From: Musa acuminata AAA Group
Lineage: Eukaryota > Streptophyta > Magnoliopsida > Zingiberales > Musaceae
Reading direction: 5' to 3'
Length of the DNA stretch: 64,000 nucleotides
Assembly: GCF_036884655.1 (NCBI RefSeq)
Contig: NC_088330.1
Span: forward strand, 34,391,001-34,455,000
The notes beneath the pieces were generated by a model. That model was not told where the DNA came from, made no database searches, and was given only the letters and a program-made list of their open reading frames with translations. The translations under genes were made by a program, and so were the position numbers. Each line of letters starts with the position of its first letter. The stretch's first letter is position 1. This document shows, piece by piece, positions 46,350 to 58,300 of the stretch.

Positions 46350-47360
46350 TTCCTGAACACAGATATCACCCCTCCCATTAGTGCATTGAGCAATGGAGGA
46401 TGATGATTCAGAGAATGGATGGGAATGGTGATGTGCTCACTCGCCAAGGTGGAGGCTTGTGTTGAGTTGAGCATCGCTGCAAAACCAGAGAAGCCATGCC
46501 TGTAGCTGTACACCATGGCTTCCTCTGCTTCTTCTTGCCTGAGATCAAATTGCCAGAAGAACAAAGACAGCAGCTGTAATTATGTTGAACGCTCAGTGGA
46601 GGCAAGAAAAGGTAAGATAGAAGAGGTGGGACTTGATTGACTACCTGGAGAAGACACTTGACATGGACCTTGGTGGTGAGGCGAGGATCATGGCCATGGC
46701 TGTGGCCCAGGTAGACTATGTGCACCTGCAACACAGGAACAAAAAGACCACATTATATGTTGGCATTATTTGGTGGGGAACAGAGAAGACTGGGGCTCTA
46801 TTGGGATATAAGGTTGAATGGCCTGTGGGCAAACAGTGACTGCAATAAAGCCGATGACAGAGGAAGAGGCCCGAGAGGAGGTTTTTATGACCCTTTATAA
46901 TTCAATAAGATATATAATATTATTAATTAGGTTTCGTTGAAATATTTTAATTAATAGAATAGAAGTTCGCTTACGATACTATTCCTTAGGAGATAATCTT
47001 GATGGGAGAAAATCTTCTAATATCTTATTATAGACCCTCTGCTCACCTCTAGAAACTGAGGACACGCTCATACACGTCTCCGTCTGACATTACAGTTTTC
47101 TCTCCTCAATCCTCAAACCATTGGTCTTGTGAAAGGATAAGAAGAGAGGAAAAATGATCTAGTTCCTCCTTACAGATTGACAACGATCTTAGATTAAAGA
47201 CGGTGTCTTACAGATCAAAAATAAATCTCTAAACAGATGGTATCAAAAGTTACGCATCGTTAAACTAGATCTAAGTATTTGATTTCAATCCTGATGTAAA
47301 GATTATTTTCGTATTTTAATACAATATATTATAGATTTTTATGTTTACAATTGCCTCTCA
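46350..47360 (-). pseudogene. Truncated subtilase pseudogene (5' part only)
   Basis: Inverted copy of the first exons of the gene at 29475. Kept: part of exon 1, exon 2 ([10 protein letters not shown]), exon 3 ([14 protein letters not shown]) and the first bases of exon 4 (GVISVFR). Lesions: exon 1 start region replaced by an LTR-like insertion of about 470 bp (46882-47350); an 11-bp deletion in exon 2, which shifts the frame; a deletion that removes the intron 3 acceptor; and complete loss of everything after the start of exon 4, including all catalytic residues. Intron 2 keeps a canonical GT donor (46643-46642), unlike the intact gene. Confidence 0.88.
46888..47350 (+). mobile_element. LTR plus primer-binding-site remnant in pseudogene exon 1
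   Basis: Compared with the left arm, 14 bp of subtilase exon 1 are replaced by about 470 bp. The insert reads TGACCC...CTAAACA (46888-47235), then GA, then TGGTATCA (47238-47245), which matches the start of the initiator-tRNA primer-binding site used by many plant copia elements, and about 100 bp of further AT-rich DNA. It appears to be a 5' LTR with truncated internal sequence. Confidence 0.55.
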
Positions 47361-50300
47361 CAGATCTGCAGTTGCAAGTCTGTGCATTATATAATAGGGA
47401 AAGTCCATAATTTATCATTCCATGGAGTTCAGCATCGTGTAGACTGCTTCAACTGCAAGCCTTGTAAAGCTACAATTTCCTCTGACATGCACCATGTCTG
47501 CATCATGATTTCCTTCCTTCCCTTTCCGAGTTGCACTGACCTAGTTCTTTCTCTCAAGATCATTGAGCTCCACAACTACAACTCAGAGTAATCTATCTAC
47601 CCCCTCTTGGATTCAGCATGAAGTCCATACCAATATAGCAGGCAAGGTTGATTACAAGGGAAAGAGGCCTACTTCCCCTCTCTTTTTGTCTAATCATCTG
47701 CTCTAATTATCTGATACATTATAATTGTGAACTCGTGTGCAGTCCATCATCATATCTAAAAATCCTGCTTATGATCTCCCATGACTGCCATTTCCACAAT
47801 AGAGCAATCGAGCAGTGCTTATGATGAGAAATTTTCGGTTATCCAAGATAACATCTTAGATAACTTGCAGCTTGTGTCATATATCACATTATTATATAGC
47901 AGAAGGAATCCAAGCACTGAAGACTACATTATCCATGCAGATATACTATAAGCAGGACTCAAGCAAAACTTCAAGGTCTGTCTGTATATTAGGCTTGGAA
48001 AGATTTGAAGCTCTTCACTTTTAATTCCGTTTGTTGCATAACTATCTTGATGCAGATAGCTGGTAATAGTTCTTTCTATGCACATACTACAAGAAGAGGG
48101 AAATCAACCATGGAGAAGAGCATCACCTTACAAAGCAACACAAGACCTTATGATGTAGTCACCTAGTCATTTACTAGCAGGGCAAAGTTAAGAGCATAAG
48201 AATAATGCTATCTAATAACGAAATATCAATCTTATGATCTAGTAGAATGTGCAACATGTACTTGCATAAGAATGCTTAAGCATCTGTAAATTCATAGACA
48301 TAGCCCAAGCTATGTTGCTTTCCTACTAGTTGAGTTGCAGATATACCATAATGCAGTTCATTTCTCTTCTTCAATGCTATGCATGATGTTCTTTTCCTTT
48401 CACTAGAGTTGTAAGTTTGAAATGTCAATCAGAATTTGCTCAGAACTAAGCTCAGCCACTTCATCCTTCGAATCTATGCTAGTTAATTCTTAAAAGCATA
48501 TGCTTGATTGAAGAAAGAACAATTTAAGTGTGTACCTGTTGTGTGAATGTGAATCAGTGAACAAGGGATGTGTTTGATCTTGTCCTATAACTTTGATCTG
48601 TTCAAGTTTTGGTTTTCTGATGATGGATGAGAGGAATGAGGATTCTGTAGGGCAAAAATAAAAGTAGAAAGGTCAAAAAGGGATGATCACTAAGATAAAA
48701 AACATGCATACATAACATTATGTTAAATTGATCTTAGACATGATGGAAGTAAAAGTAATAAAGATCATTTTTGGTATGTAAAATTTTGATAAGTTTTCAT
48801 ATATTTATTAATAATCATGATTTTTAATAGTTAACCTGAATTTACTGGATGGCTGTTACTAGGAATGACATATATAGAAGATTAAATATTTGGAGCGATA
48901 TATGTAAATATAATTTTTTGAAAAAATGCATATGAAATATTAAAATTTGGTGAGGCAAATATTCTATGAAAAGATAGCTATGTAAAACCCTGAACTATAT
49001 TAAGCTGGTACTCAGATAATTGTATTACTAATCAGATCTTCTCACAGCCTTAGCTGCCATGACACTAGCTCTGCTATCTTCCATCTCCAAGTTCTTGCCA
49101 ACTTGATCAGTGTTATAAGACAGCTAATCATCAAGCAGAGTCGCATAAAATTTATCAGATCTTCGACTTTGCTGCTGTTACTGCAATAAGTCTGCTGTTG
49201 CAGTTTGTTCTACCAACTTTGTCGTAAATTTCAAGAATGTTCTTCTGTGAATGAGTTCCAAGAATTTACTACTTCAGTCGAACGGAAAGCAAAGCTAATC
49301 GAGATCTGCACATAACATTACTGAACTCAGTTCATACTAGTTTGTCCTTTGACACACAACCTTACAGGTCAATTTCACCAGATTCAGGTTTTGCTAGAGT
49401 TGAAATTTGCTTTTCTTTATTCCAGAAATTGAAAGAAGAAAAAAAATATTTCCACAAGATTTCTTTATGCTTGAGAAACAACAAAGCAGTGGATTCTTGT
49501 TGCTTAGTCTACAAGTATATTGACATTCTCCAAGAATTTTGGGAGTATAACAGTTTAAAGAAATTTAATGCAGTAAAGATGATTGCTTACTTTTTGTCCT
49601 GCTAGATATGATCTTTGTGTCTGAGAGGTGGTATTGATTGATCATCCTACCATTGTAGTTTTCCAATCCACTGATGTACATATCATGATGCTGATGACAT
49701 TAAAATCCAAATGAAGATATCAAAGGCTTGATCTTATGGAAGCAAAGAAGATGAACTGTTTGTTCTCAGCTTACAACTAGCTCTTATTGCATAAAAAATG
49801 CCACATCTTTAGCAGTTCAATAGAAGTTGCCTTGACTTGTAATCCAAGTGCCTTGAGCACTCATCGACCTGAACTAAATTAGGAGATAGAACAATTAAAT
49901 GCTCCTTCTTCTTTCTACAGAGAACCATATGCTACACTGTTCTTTTCAAGGAAGTATAGGAATGAGAGGGATCAAAGAACCTGACTCAATGAACAAAGAA
50001 CTAACTACATGGAAGACAAAAGTAAGAAAGAAAAGCAGGTCAACCTTTCGTAACCAAAGAAATTATACCCAGGAAATGTCAAGACAGCACACTCATCTTT
50101 CTAACTGTGAATGGATTCAAGAAATAAAGATCTTACAAAGATCAAACAAAAATCCTGCCTCACCCTTTCTATAGCAGCTCCTGCCCTTGAAGCAAACAAA
50201 GTTTGAATCAGATTGAGTGCTGAGGTAGAATCTTGTGACAAGAGTTGGAGACTTGCACAGACATGCTATGAATGTGAATAGGAGCAACCTTCTTGTTGGA

Positions 50301-51390
50301 CCAATTTGAAGTTCATGAACAAAAAGCAGTGTAATATACCGAGTATGGGCCATATTTGTTTCATAGCTTTTCATGATGGATTCATCTGAAACAACACAAA
50401 ATTGACACAGAAACAGTGGTAAAAGTAGGCAGTAAAAGGAAGAGTTGGTAGTTTTCTGGCAATCAAGGTGAAGTCTCTGAAAGGAGTCGAGGAAGAGTCT
50501 TGTGAATCCAAGGAAATATGACTTCATCTTCAACTAATGTTCATTTTGGATTCTGAATGTTCAAACCACCTGACTGAATCACAAGTTCACAGTCATCTTC
50601 ATAGTTCTTAAGGGTCATAATGCGAAACTAATTGCAAGAACTTTGACCAATTCTATAGAAGCATAATTATAGGAAGCCAATATCTTGCTATAGATCATAG
50701 ACAAACAACCAACTTGCTAAATCTATTTCTGATCTCAGAAAATTTTGTCCTTAGACAGCTTGTATCTTTTACATCCTAAGACATTGATCACTTCTTTCCT
50801 CGAGGGAAACTGTCGACTTCCAGATGAGTTTCATCATAAGAAGAAGGAAAAGAGAGAAGGAAACCACAAGAGTAGAACATAGGTTCTCAGACTTCTTCCT
50901 TGGGGCATGTTCGTGGTAGCTAGTAAGGGTTTGACTTTGCCTTAGGTTTCATAAGTCTGTGATGAGCTTGGAGCATGAAAGGCTGGTAAAAACGGTCAGC
51001 CAGAGGTGAAAGGTGAAGAAGGTGGGTCTCCTCCCCTCCTCCTCCTCCATGAGTGTCATTGACTCTTCTGGTGTCGAACTCAAGGTGATTGATGACAAGT
51101 CTCACACCAAAGGAACACAATGGACCTGTGGGGAAAGACTTCATGAAACATCCATCCGATGATATCATTTCGGACTGTTTCAAGCTCCGCTGTGACACCA
51201 ACCCTCTCGAGTGCCGGTGTGAAGAGTCCCTCGACCCACTCTCGCACTCTCTGGACTCCGTACCCCATCGTTTCGACTGGAGACATGGCAAGAGGCCCAC
51301 TTCACCCAACCCAACTCGGATCGATTCGAAGAACTCAACTCCTCATTGGGTATATATTTTCCCCATATGATTTGAAGATCCGATAACCTG

Positions 51391-52520
51391 AAAAGAATCC
51401 GATTACTTGGAAACCAAACTTATGCAAACCATATCTTTGTGGTCTTAATATGCCATCGAAACGTACCCGTCTACCGATTGGAAACAAAAAGCCAACTTTT
51501 GTGGGACCCTATGGACTCTCCGATGTCCCTTGACATGGGTTCGTTGTGTTCTGTTGACGTTAAGCAAAGCGAAAACAAATCCCTAAAAGCGAGTCGTTGT
51601 GCGCCCTAATCGAGCCTCCACTCGACGCTGTCTGCCGCCGTCGATTTCGTGGAGCCGGCCGCCGGCCTACCACCGCCCTCGAGTCGGAGAAGCAGGAGCC
51701 GCTTCTGCCTCCGCCAGTCGCCATATACACCGTCATCCTCCACCTCGCTCTTGTCGCCGACAACTCGAACGAAGGTCTCCTCTTTGCTCCCTACCCCGGC
51801 CTCTCCTAAGAGTTGGACTATGAGCTTACTGTTTCTCTATGAATCTTCCTGTACACATTTAATTCTGCAGAACAGATAGGCTAGGAAGGGCATCTGATAT
51901 CTGTTTTGAGATGCCCTAAAACGTGTAATGCTATCTTTGACGCAGGTCTACTGGGAGGTATACTTTTTGTTGTAGTGATAAGAATTCATTTATTAAGGAT
52001 CTCAAGTAACATCATCTTGTTCCCTGATGCCATTTTTGGATTCATGCATGTTTTCTGTTGTATCGGCCAGGGAAACGTGAACTATTGGATTTGATTCCCG
52101 ACTTCAATTTTGCATATTTCCATTTACAGGCTGGGATAACATGATAATGGAGGGACTTTGGACTATTATTTTAAGTTGCTTTAGTCTAGTTATTAGAGAT
52201 TAATGTTGTTATTATTTTAGTCATGCCAAATTTTTAGGCCTGCAGATCTTTTCAGCTCATTCGAAGTTGTTGATACTGACTTTTATATCTATTCTGTTTA
52301 TTCTGTCTGTAAATTTGTTGCAAGTACCTTCATGCTAGCTTATTAGATCTCATTTATGTTGTTAATCTTTACATGGATACCGGGTTATGGGAATCTCAGC
52401 AGGATTGTTTGTTTTTTACTATGAAGTTCTTTTACAATTATTTTTGCAATGGATTTTGATTTGTTGCTGAGTGCTATAACTTCCAATGTTCTCCCTGTGC
52501 TCCTTAGGACCATTGTGAAA
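51391..52520. other. Upstream region of the Lys-rich protein gene, likely 5' UTR exon
   Basis: A GC-rich stretch at about 51590-51800 in AT-rich DNA looks like a promoter-proximal leader exon. It is followed by an AT-rich interval ending in an acceptor-like GTGCTCCTTAG at 52497-52507, just before the ATG at 52521. A 5' UTR intron is inferred. Confidence 0.4.
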
Positions 52521-55315
52521 ATGAAGAGAACCGCCCCATGGGAAAAATCCTTGGTTATATCTTCTGATGATTCGTCAGACTCGGATTCTGAAGATGATGG
52601 ACTGGCTACAAAAATGTCTAGAAAAAATGTAGGTCCTCAATCATCCAAAGATCACACATCGGAAGGTTTGCTCCATGGCTCTTTCTTTTTTACTAAAGAT
52701 GATTAATAGTCTTTTATGTTTAAAGGGGTTTGTGGTTGGATGATTTTTTAACTTTGCCTGAATTAAGCTTGTCTAATTATTGAATATCCTGATATCAGTG
52801 TTTGCCCAAATGGAACTATGTGCATCATATAACTTCAAGTTACTGAAATCTGTTCTGGATTCTCTTACCTTGTTGTATTGATATGTTCAGTTCCTCACAA
52901 GGATTGCATCCAACAGTGCAAAGTTCTGTGTTCAACCATTTTATTATATTTCGTATTTTTAGGTCCCAGATATTAGTCTTTCTATCATCTTACTGTCATT
53001 GCTATTTTCAACAGTTAGGACTTCTGGACCTGCAGGTGCACATCATTACAATTTTTTAAAACCTATTCCAATTTATATCTTCCATCTATACCTGATTTAA
53101 GGGCATTTATCGCTTAGTTTGTTCCAAGATTGTCATTTAAATATCAAAATTTGAATGTAGACCACCTGCTTGGTTTTCCTGCTTTCTACTTTTCTAGAAG
53201 TCGACTACTGCAGCTCTCCGAGAACTAAAAAAATGGGCCTTTTTCATTTTCTTTTATCTTCACTTTCCTAGTTCTGCAGCAACTTTTACTGAATAACACA
53301 TAAGTGTTGAAGATTGTTAAAATTCACACATCAAAATAAAATGAAAACCAAATAATCTATGCGGCATTATGATACAAAGTGAGACCACTTATGATGTAAA
53401 ATATTACTAGTGGAAATTGTCTCACAAGAGAAGAGCATAGAACTTAATCAAAGATAAACGTCACTGCCATGTCCTTATTTTAGACCTCCTCTTCTTGATG
53501 ATCTCTTCTCTTTTTCCTCATGTAGGTGGTGACTCAACCTTGTTCCATATACAATCTTTGTAAGCACAAAGTGCCCCTTAGGTCAATTTTGATGAATGGA
53601 AAACAAACACTCAAGATCCTTTCCCTTAATAGCTCTTTTATTATACTACACACTACAGAAAGCAAGTGATACATCTAGTTGTCTAATAATAAAGTACACA
53701 TATATGCTTGAAAATGTTGGTACCCCAGTCACTGGATTTACCTTAAACCCAAATATCCAAAAGACCATTACATATAGCCAATTGACCAATTTTATGTCTT
53801 ATAAAGTGGCTAGGCCGACCCATTTCCGAATACAAACAACTGTAACCCTTTTTATTGTCACGATCATGTGTGCTCTCAAGGCACCACTGTTCAATGACTT
53901 GACAATTGAGAACACTCTTAAAACCTTGTCCTGCACCATGCAGTCGGGCGACTTCACATGGTCTAAACTTCCACTTTATCCTTCTGATATACCTTTGAAA
54001 GGGATTGCGAAAGTAGTGTCAGACCCATCTGCAAAGGGGCACAACAAGCTGCCTAAAGAAATGTAGGTAGCCGACAAAACTCCTACAGGCAAAAGCTGGC
54101 TAGACCCTTGGTGTTTAATCAATATGTCAAAGCCATACTGAATTTTAGAGGCCTCTATCAGATTTTGCACCTATTCTTGGTGGTCATCGTTTGGCTTTGC
54201 AATTCATGAGACACCTATTTAGCTAGCACCAACGCTTAGGGTGATAATTATCTTGCTCATTGATTTGTCTTTTCTCATAATATATCCGGCATAATCTGGC
54301 CAAAATATGGATGTCCCTCCTTAACACATCCTTGATACTGCAGGTGCACTTATCAGAAGGGCGGAGATGTATCAGGAATATATGGGACAAATACCCATTC
54401 CTGCTCATCGGGGTTCTATTATTCCATTCACATCATGGCAGGGGTTGGCCAAATCAGTGAAACTATTATATGAACAACCACTACACTACCTTACAAACAT
54501 ACTTCTGAAACAATGGGACCAGTCCAGGGTTGGGCATGACGATGAGTACCGGCCCTTGGATACCATCATTCATCCTTCCAAAGCTGAGGCCCTTATCTGG
54601 GTCACAGAAGAAGTCCACAGGCTTACCACTTCACATAAGTATTTAGCTAAGCTTTGGGCATCTGATCCCATGTATCATATTTACATTGATCCTATCTCAC
54701 CATAATTATCACATCCATCTTTCGAGGATCTTAGTAGTTCCATCTTTAATGTAGAAGGTTTAATCTGATCTTCATTGTTGTTTCTTTACTCTGCATACTT
54801 TTTGTTTCGTTGACAAAATATGCTTGAAAGGACTTTGTTCTTTTAGTATGTATATTCTATTTGATAAACGAAAAGGTATTGCTGCTTGACATGGGTTGAC
54901 TCCATGAACAGCACTTGACTCCAAAAAGAAGAAGCATGGTGGGATGAACTTTGACGCTCTAAGCAAGCATGGGTACCATGGTGGACCCTCTGTTCTGAAG
55001 GTGCCTCCTCCAAGGGTCGAGGACAAAGAGCAAGACTGGTCCTGGTCAACTGGCAAAGGGGCTAATGCATCTAAAAACATCACAGAGGAGTCATTTGAAG
55101 AGCGTGAGCGCACTAGAGATGCTGTGGCTCAAGGTGAGAAGCTCTCGAGTGTGAGGAACAACCTAGAGGCAAGCAGGAAGGAAAAAAACTTATCCTTCTC
55201 ACAGAAAGAGAAGCGCAAGAGGGATCTTGGTCAGGCCAGCAGGGGGAAGAACTATGTTGAAGAGGAGAAGAGGCTATTGCGTGAGAGTGGCATCTATTCG
55301 GGTTTTGATTCATGA
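52521..55315 (+). CDS. Conserved small Lys/Glu/Ser-rich protein of unknown function
   Basis: Two exons (52521-52665, 54912-55315) join in frame (GAA G / CA CTT) to 182 aa. The N-terminus starts [10 protein letters not shown] and has an acidic Ser/Asp stretch ([13 protein letters not shown]), typical of CK2-type phosphorylation sites. The second exon has [33 protein letters not shown] and a strongly conserved-looking C-terminus ([39 protein letters not shown]). The basic clusters suggest a nuclear protein; this is inference. I have seen similar C-termini in plant proteins annotated as uncharacterised but cannot name a function. The 2.25-kb intron contains a virus-derived insertion. The ATG at 52521 is preferred to the in-frame ATG at 52449, which lies before a likely acceptor. 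Confidence 0.8.
53596..54705 (+). mobile_element. Endogenous badnavirus-like (Caulimoviridae) fragment in an intron
   Basis: Two separate plus-strand frames lie in the intron: 53596-54066 and 54367-54705. The second has the look of the N-terminal part of the badnavirus ORF3 polyprotein (motifs such as [28 protein letters not shown]). The first frame I cannot assign; it may be degraded viral sequence. Stops separate the two, and no movement, capsid, protease, reverse transcriptase or RNase H region follows, so the insertion is a short, broken relic. Both frames run in the host gene's direction. Badnavirus relics are well known in banana. Assignment rests on pattern recognition without a search. 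Confidence 0.6.
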
Positions 55316-58300
55316 TTACGAGACATCTTCCTTTCTGCAAAATCCCAGCATTCTCACAAGACAAGCTCTGGGACATGTTTCTTGTAATTATGCATCTGTT
55401 CCCCTATGTTAGTTGACCAGTTGTGCTTTTGCCTAGACATATCTGGATATCTCTTGGTTAAGCACATAAGATTTACCTGTTACCTTGTGCATGAATCATG
55501 TAATGGAAATCTCATTCATATACCCGAATCAGAATGATTCAACTGGAAGGTTGAATGCACAACTCAGTGCTCATCCTTTGATGAATGAATTGTGTGGAAC
55601 AGCCTGACCAACAATTTTGAATGAGATTGAGTTATAGCCTAAGATTTAGTCTTCAGCTTATTTCTGATGTGGACTTGCTATGTCAAAATCACAGTGAGAC
55701 ATTCAAGTATAATGTCTTAGTGTCTACTTAACCATCTGTGGTCTGGAATTGGGGCTCTGATTTGAAGGTCATGCATGGCTTTATTTAATCATGTTCAACA
55801 TTGTAAGGTCTCGCCAAAAGAATCTAGAAACATGAGACCAGATGTAATGGATGTAAGATCTCTGGCTGGCTGTTAGATTTTGATTGAACAGTCAAGATCT
55901 GGTCACAAGCCATCTAATAGACAAATTAAGTTATGAACTCTATTGCCTTCCTTGTTGATAATTTGTTACTTGTTGCATTTCTGTGATGCAACAATTGGGT
56001 CATTTGTACCCTACAACACTGAAATAATGGAATTGCCTATTTGCTTGTGAGATGTGACTGGTTGGCTTCATGTTCCCTATTTCCCCTAAAATGTCTCAAA
56101 ATCCAATGCTACTGAAATATAGTGTTCTGCTATATGCAAGATTCCTTCATGTTCCAGCTGGTTGAGAGGATGCTACTGTTTTATTTATTACTTCTATGTG
56201 AATAACAATTAGAAACAGATCTGTATGCTCATCATATCCTTGTCTGCTCTCAGCTATGAATGACCAAAAAATTTATAGTCACATGAACTCAAAAGGTTTA
56301 GATAAATGGAATATTTTAAGTTCAATTCTTCCTGTATCACATAGATCTTTTATTCAAATGGCTACTTGCTTAGACACCTGCTTCATCATGATAAGGGGCT
56401 ATTTCTTGACATAGTTGGTGAGCTCAAAACTTCTCTTAGCTCTTAGCTTTTCTGTTCTTATGTTTGATATCATCTTATTGCCATAACATCATTGGGTTTT
56501 CACATCTTTCAACATCAGTTGCTGCATGTGATGTAAGTTGTTGTCAAGAATGCCTCCACCAGCCCCACCATCTTTGTCAGTTGTGTAATACTGAGTAGGA
56601 TTGATAGGAACTATGTCATCTTTTTGTCCTTCCTGATCTGTTCTTGTGAAGACTAATCTTTGAGCCATATCAAACACCAGAGCTCTTCATGCTCTTGATG
56701 ACCTGAAGGAAGTCAGTCATTGTTAAAGATGCATGCATCTACTTGTGTCAGCTTAGAGCTTTCTTTTGAAAGGTAAAGGTATAGTTTAATGTGCAGTGGT
56801 GGACTGTGGAAATAAGCCACTGTTGGGACTTGGTTTCAAAATTGGCTCTAAAAACAATTTTTATTATGTTTATTTGTGTTTTTTTCACCTAATAAGATCT
56901 TCCTTGGAATGAGCAAATAATTAGCTCTTCATTTTCTGGAGCTTTCTTTTTTCCCTACTTTATATATATTTAGTATTATGATTTCTTCTGTAAGACTAGG
57001 GAGAAAATATTTCCTTGTTCAGCTACATGAGCACCTTGATTTACTGAGTTAAAAATGGTCTGAGCTGAAATCAAAATTGATATGGTGAAATTGACTCTTG
57101 ATGACATGGTGAGATCAAAATCCATGTGGAACTGTGGTGTAGCTGCACATGTGAGGCCATTGCCACAACTTGTGTCCCTTGAGCAAAAAGGATGGCTTTT
57201 CCTGTGGTGGCTTAGCTGTTCTTTCTGTAGATCCAACAACCTTCTTGGGAATGCTCATCCAGCATTTGCTGACACAGGCAGTGCTTCCTGCCTCTTATAA
57301 AAATGAGAGAATGATTAGGTTGTGGGCTCACTAAGACCTCATGTGCATTATTTTCTATCCCCATATTCTCACACTCTCTACAAGTGACGAAACCTTGTGA
57401 TATGTGTGCTAGTGGAATACATGTGCCTTGATCCAGAATAGGTTTCAAGTTGAAGTAACTCCATCCAACATAAACAACCACAGAATTGGATCTGAAACTT
57501 TTCATTCATCAAATAAATCTATTTTTGTGTTTAAAATTCAAGTGTTTGTGGACTAAGAAAGGCTCAATCAGCACAAAGCTACAAAATTCAAGTGGACTGC
57601 AGACTATGGTAGATCAGCACTCCATACCTGTTTGGTAGAAGGAACCCTCTACCTAACTGTAAGGATACTTATAATGAAAGTGTCAGCCCTCCCTCCAAGA
57701 AATGCTCCAAAAAATAACAGCTAAAAGTTTGGATCATAGCAGAACATATACCAAGGTTTTGATGCTTTGCTTTTCATTTGTATAATATTAATTGCATTGG
57801 TGCCTTAACCATCTTTGTCAAACTTTTGGAAATGGCCACATTATCTTCTTACTGCAATTCTATGAACCAACAATATCATCATCAACAACTTCATCTATTT
57901 TTTGTTGAACTTGTGAATGCTGATGTTTGACAGATTTATCTCCTTAGGTGTCACAAGGCAACAATATGTCAGAGTTACTCTTTTCTCTTATCTTGACATT
58001 TCATGGCAATCTTCAGCCAAATAAGGCCAAACTTTGCAGTGGTGAACATCAACATCCTTCTTTTCTTTATGCCAATGTCTTTTCTTTGACAGATGCTCTG
58101 AAACATGATGAGTAGTGCTGTGTGTTTGGGCGGCTGGCAGCCATGTCTTGGTGTCCCACCTCCAAAGCCTAAAGGACAAAAAGTTCCATGTTGAAGAGAT
58201 TAAAAGGTTGAATTACATTCTTTTTGTTTCCCTCCCTATGGGAGAATGAATCTCACCTTGAAAATTGAGAAGTGAAAGCCAATGATCAAGATAGCATCAC

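Larger units (their letters stand above)
46350..51390 (-). repeat. Right arm of large inverted duplication
   Basis: Reverse-complement copy of 23100-30060, shorter by about 2.2 kb (the equivalent of 26045-28245 is missing at about 48560) and interrupted by the LTR-like insertion at 46888-47350. An open frame at 50117-50533 (138 codons, minus) is shorter and shifted in the left arm and resembles no family, so I do not call it a gene. Confidence 0.88.

Noticed and set aside
50117..50533. 138-codon minus-strand frame in the right arm
   Set aside because: The left-arm counterpart is frame-shifted and shorter, and the composition is not protein-like.
57212..57505. 97-codon minus-strand frame with several Cys residues
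   Set aside because: No recognisable family or signal peptide, and no continuation by splicing. AT-rich intergenic context.
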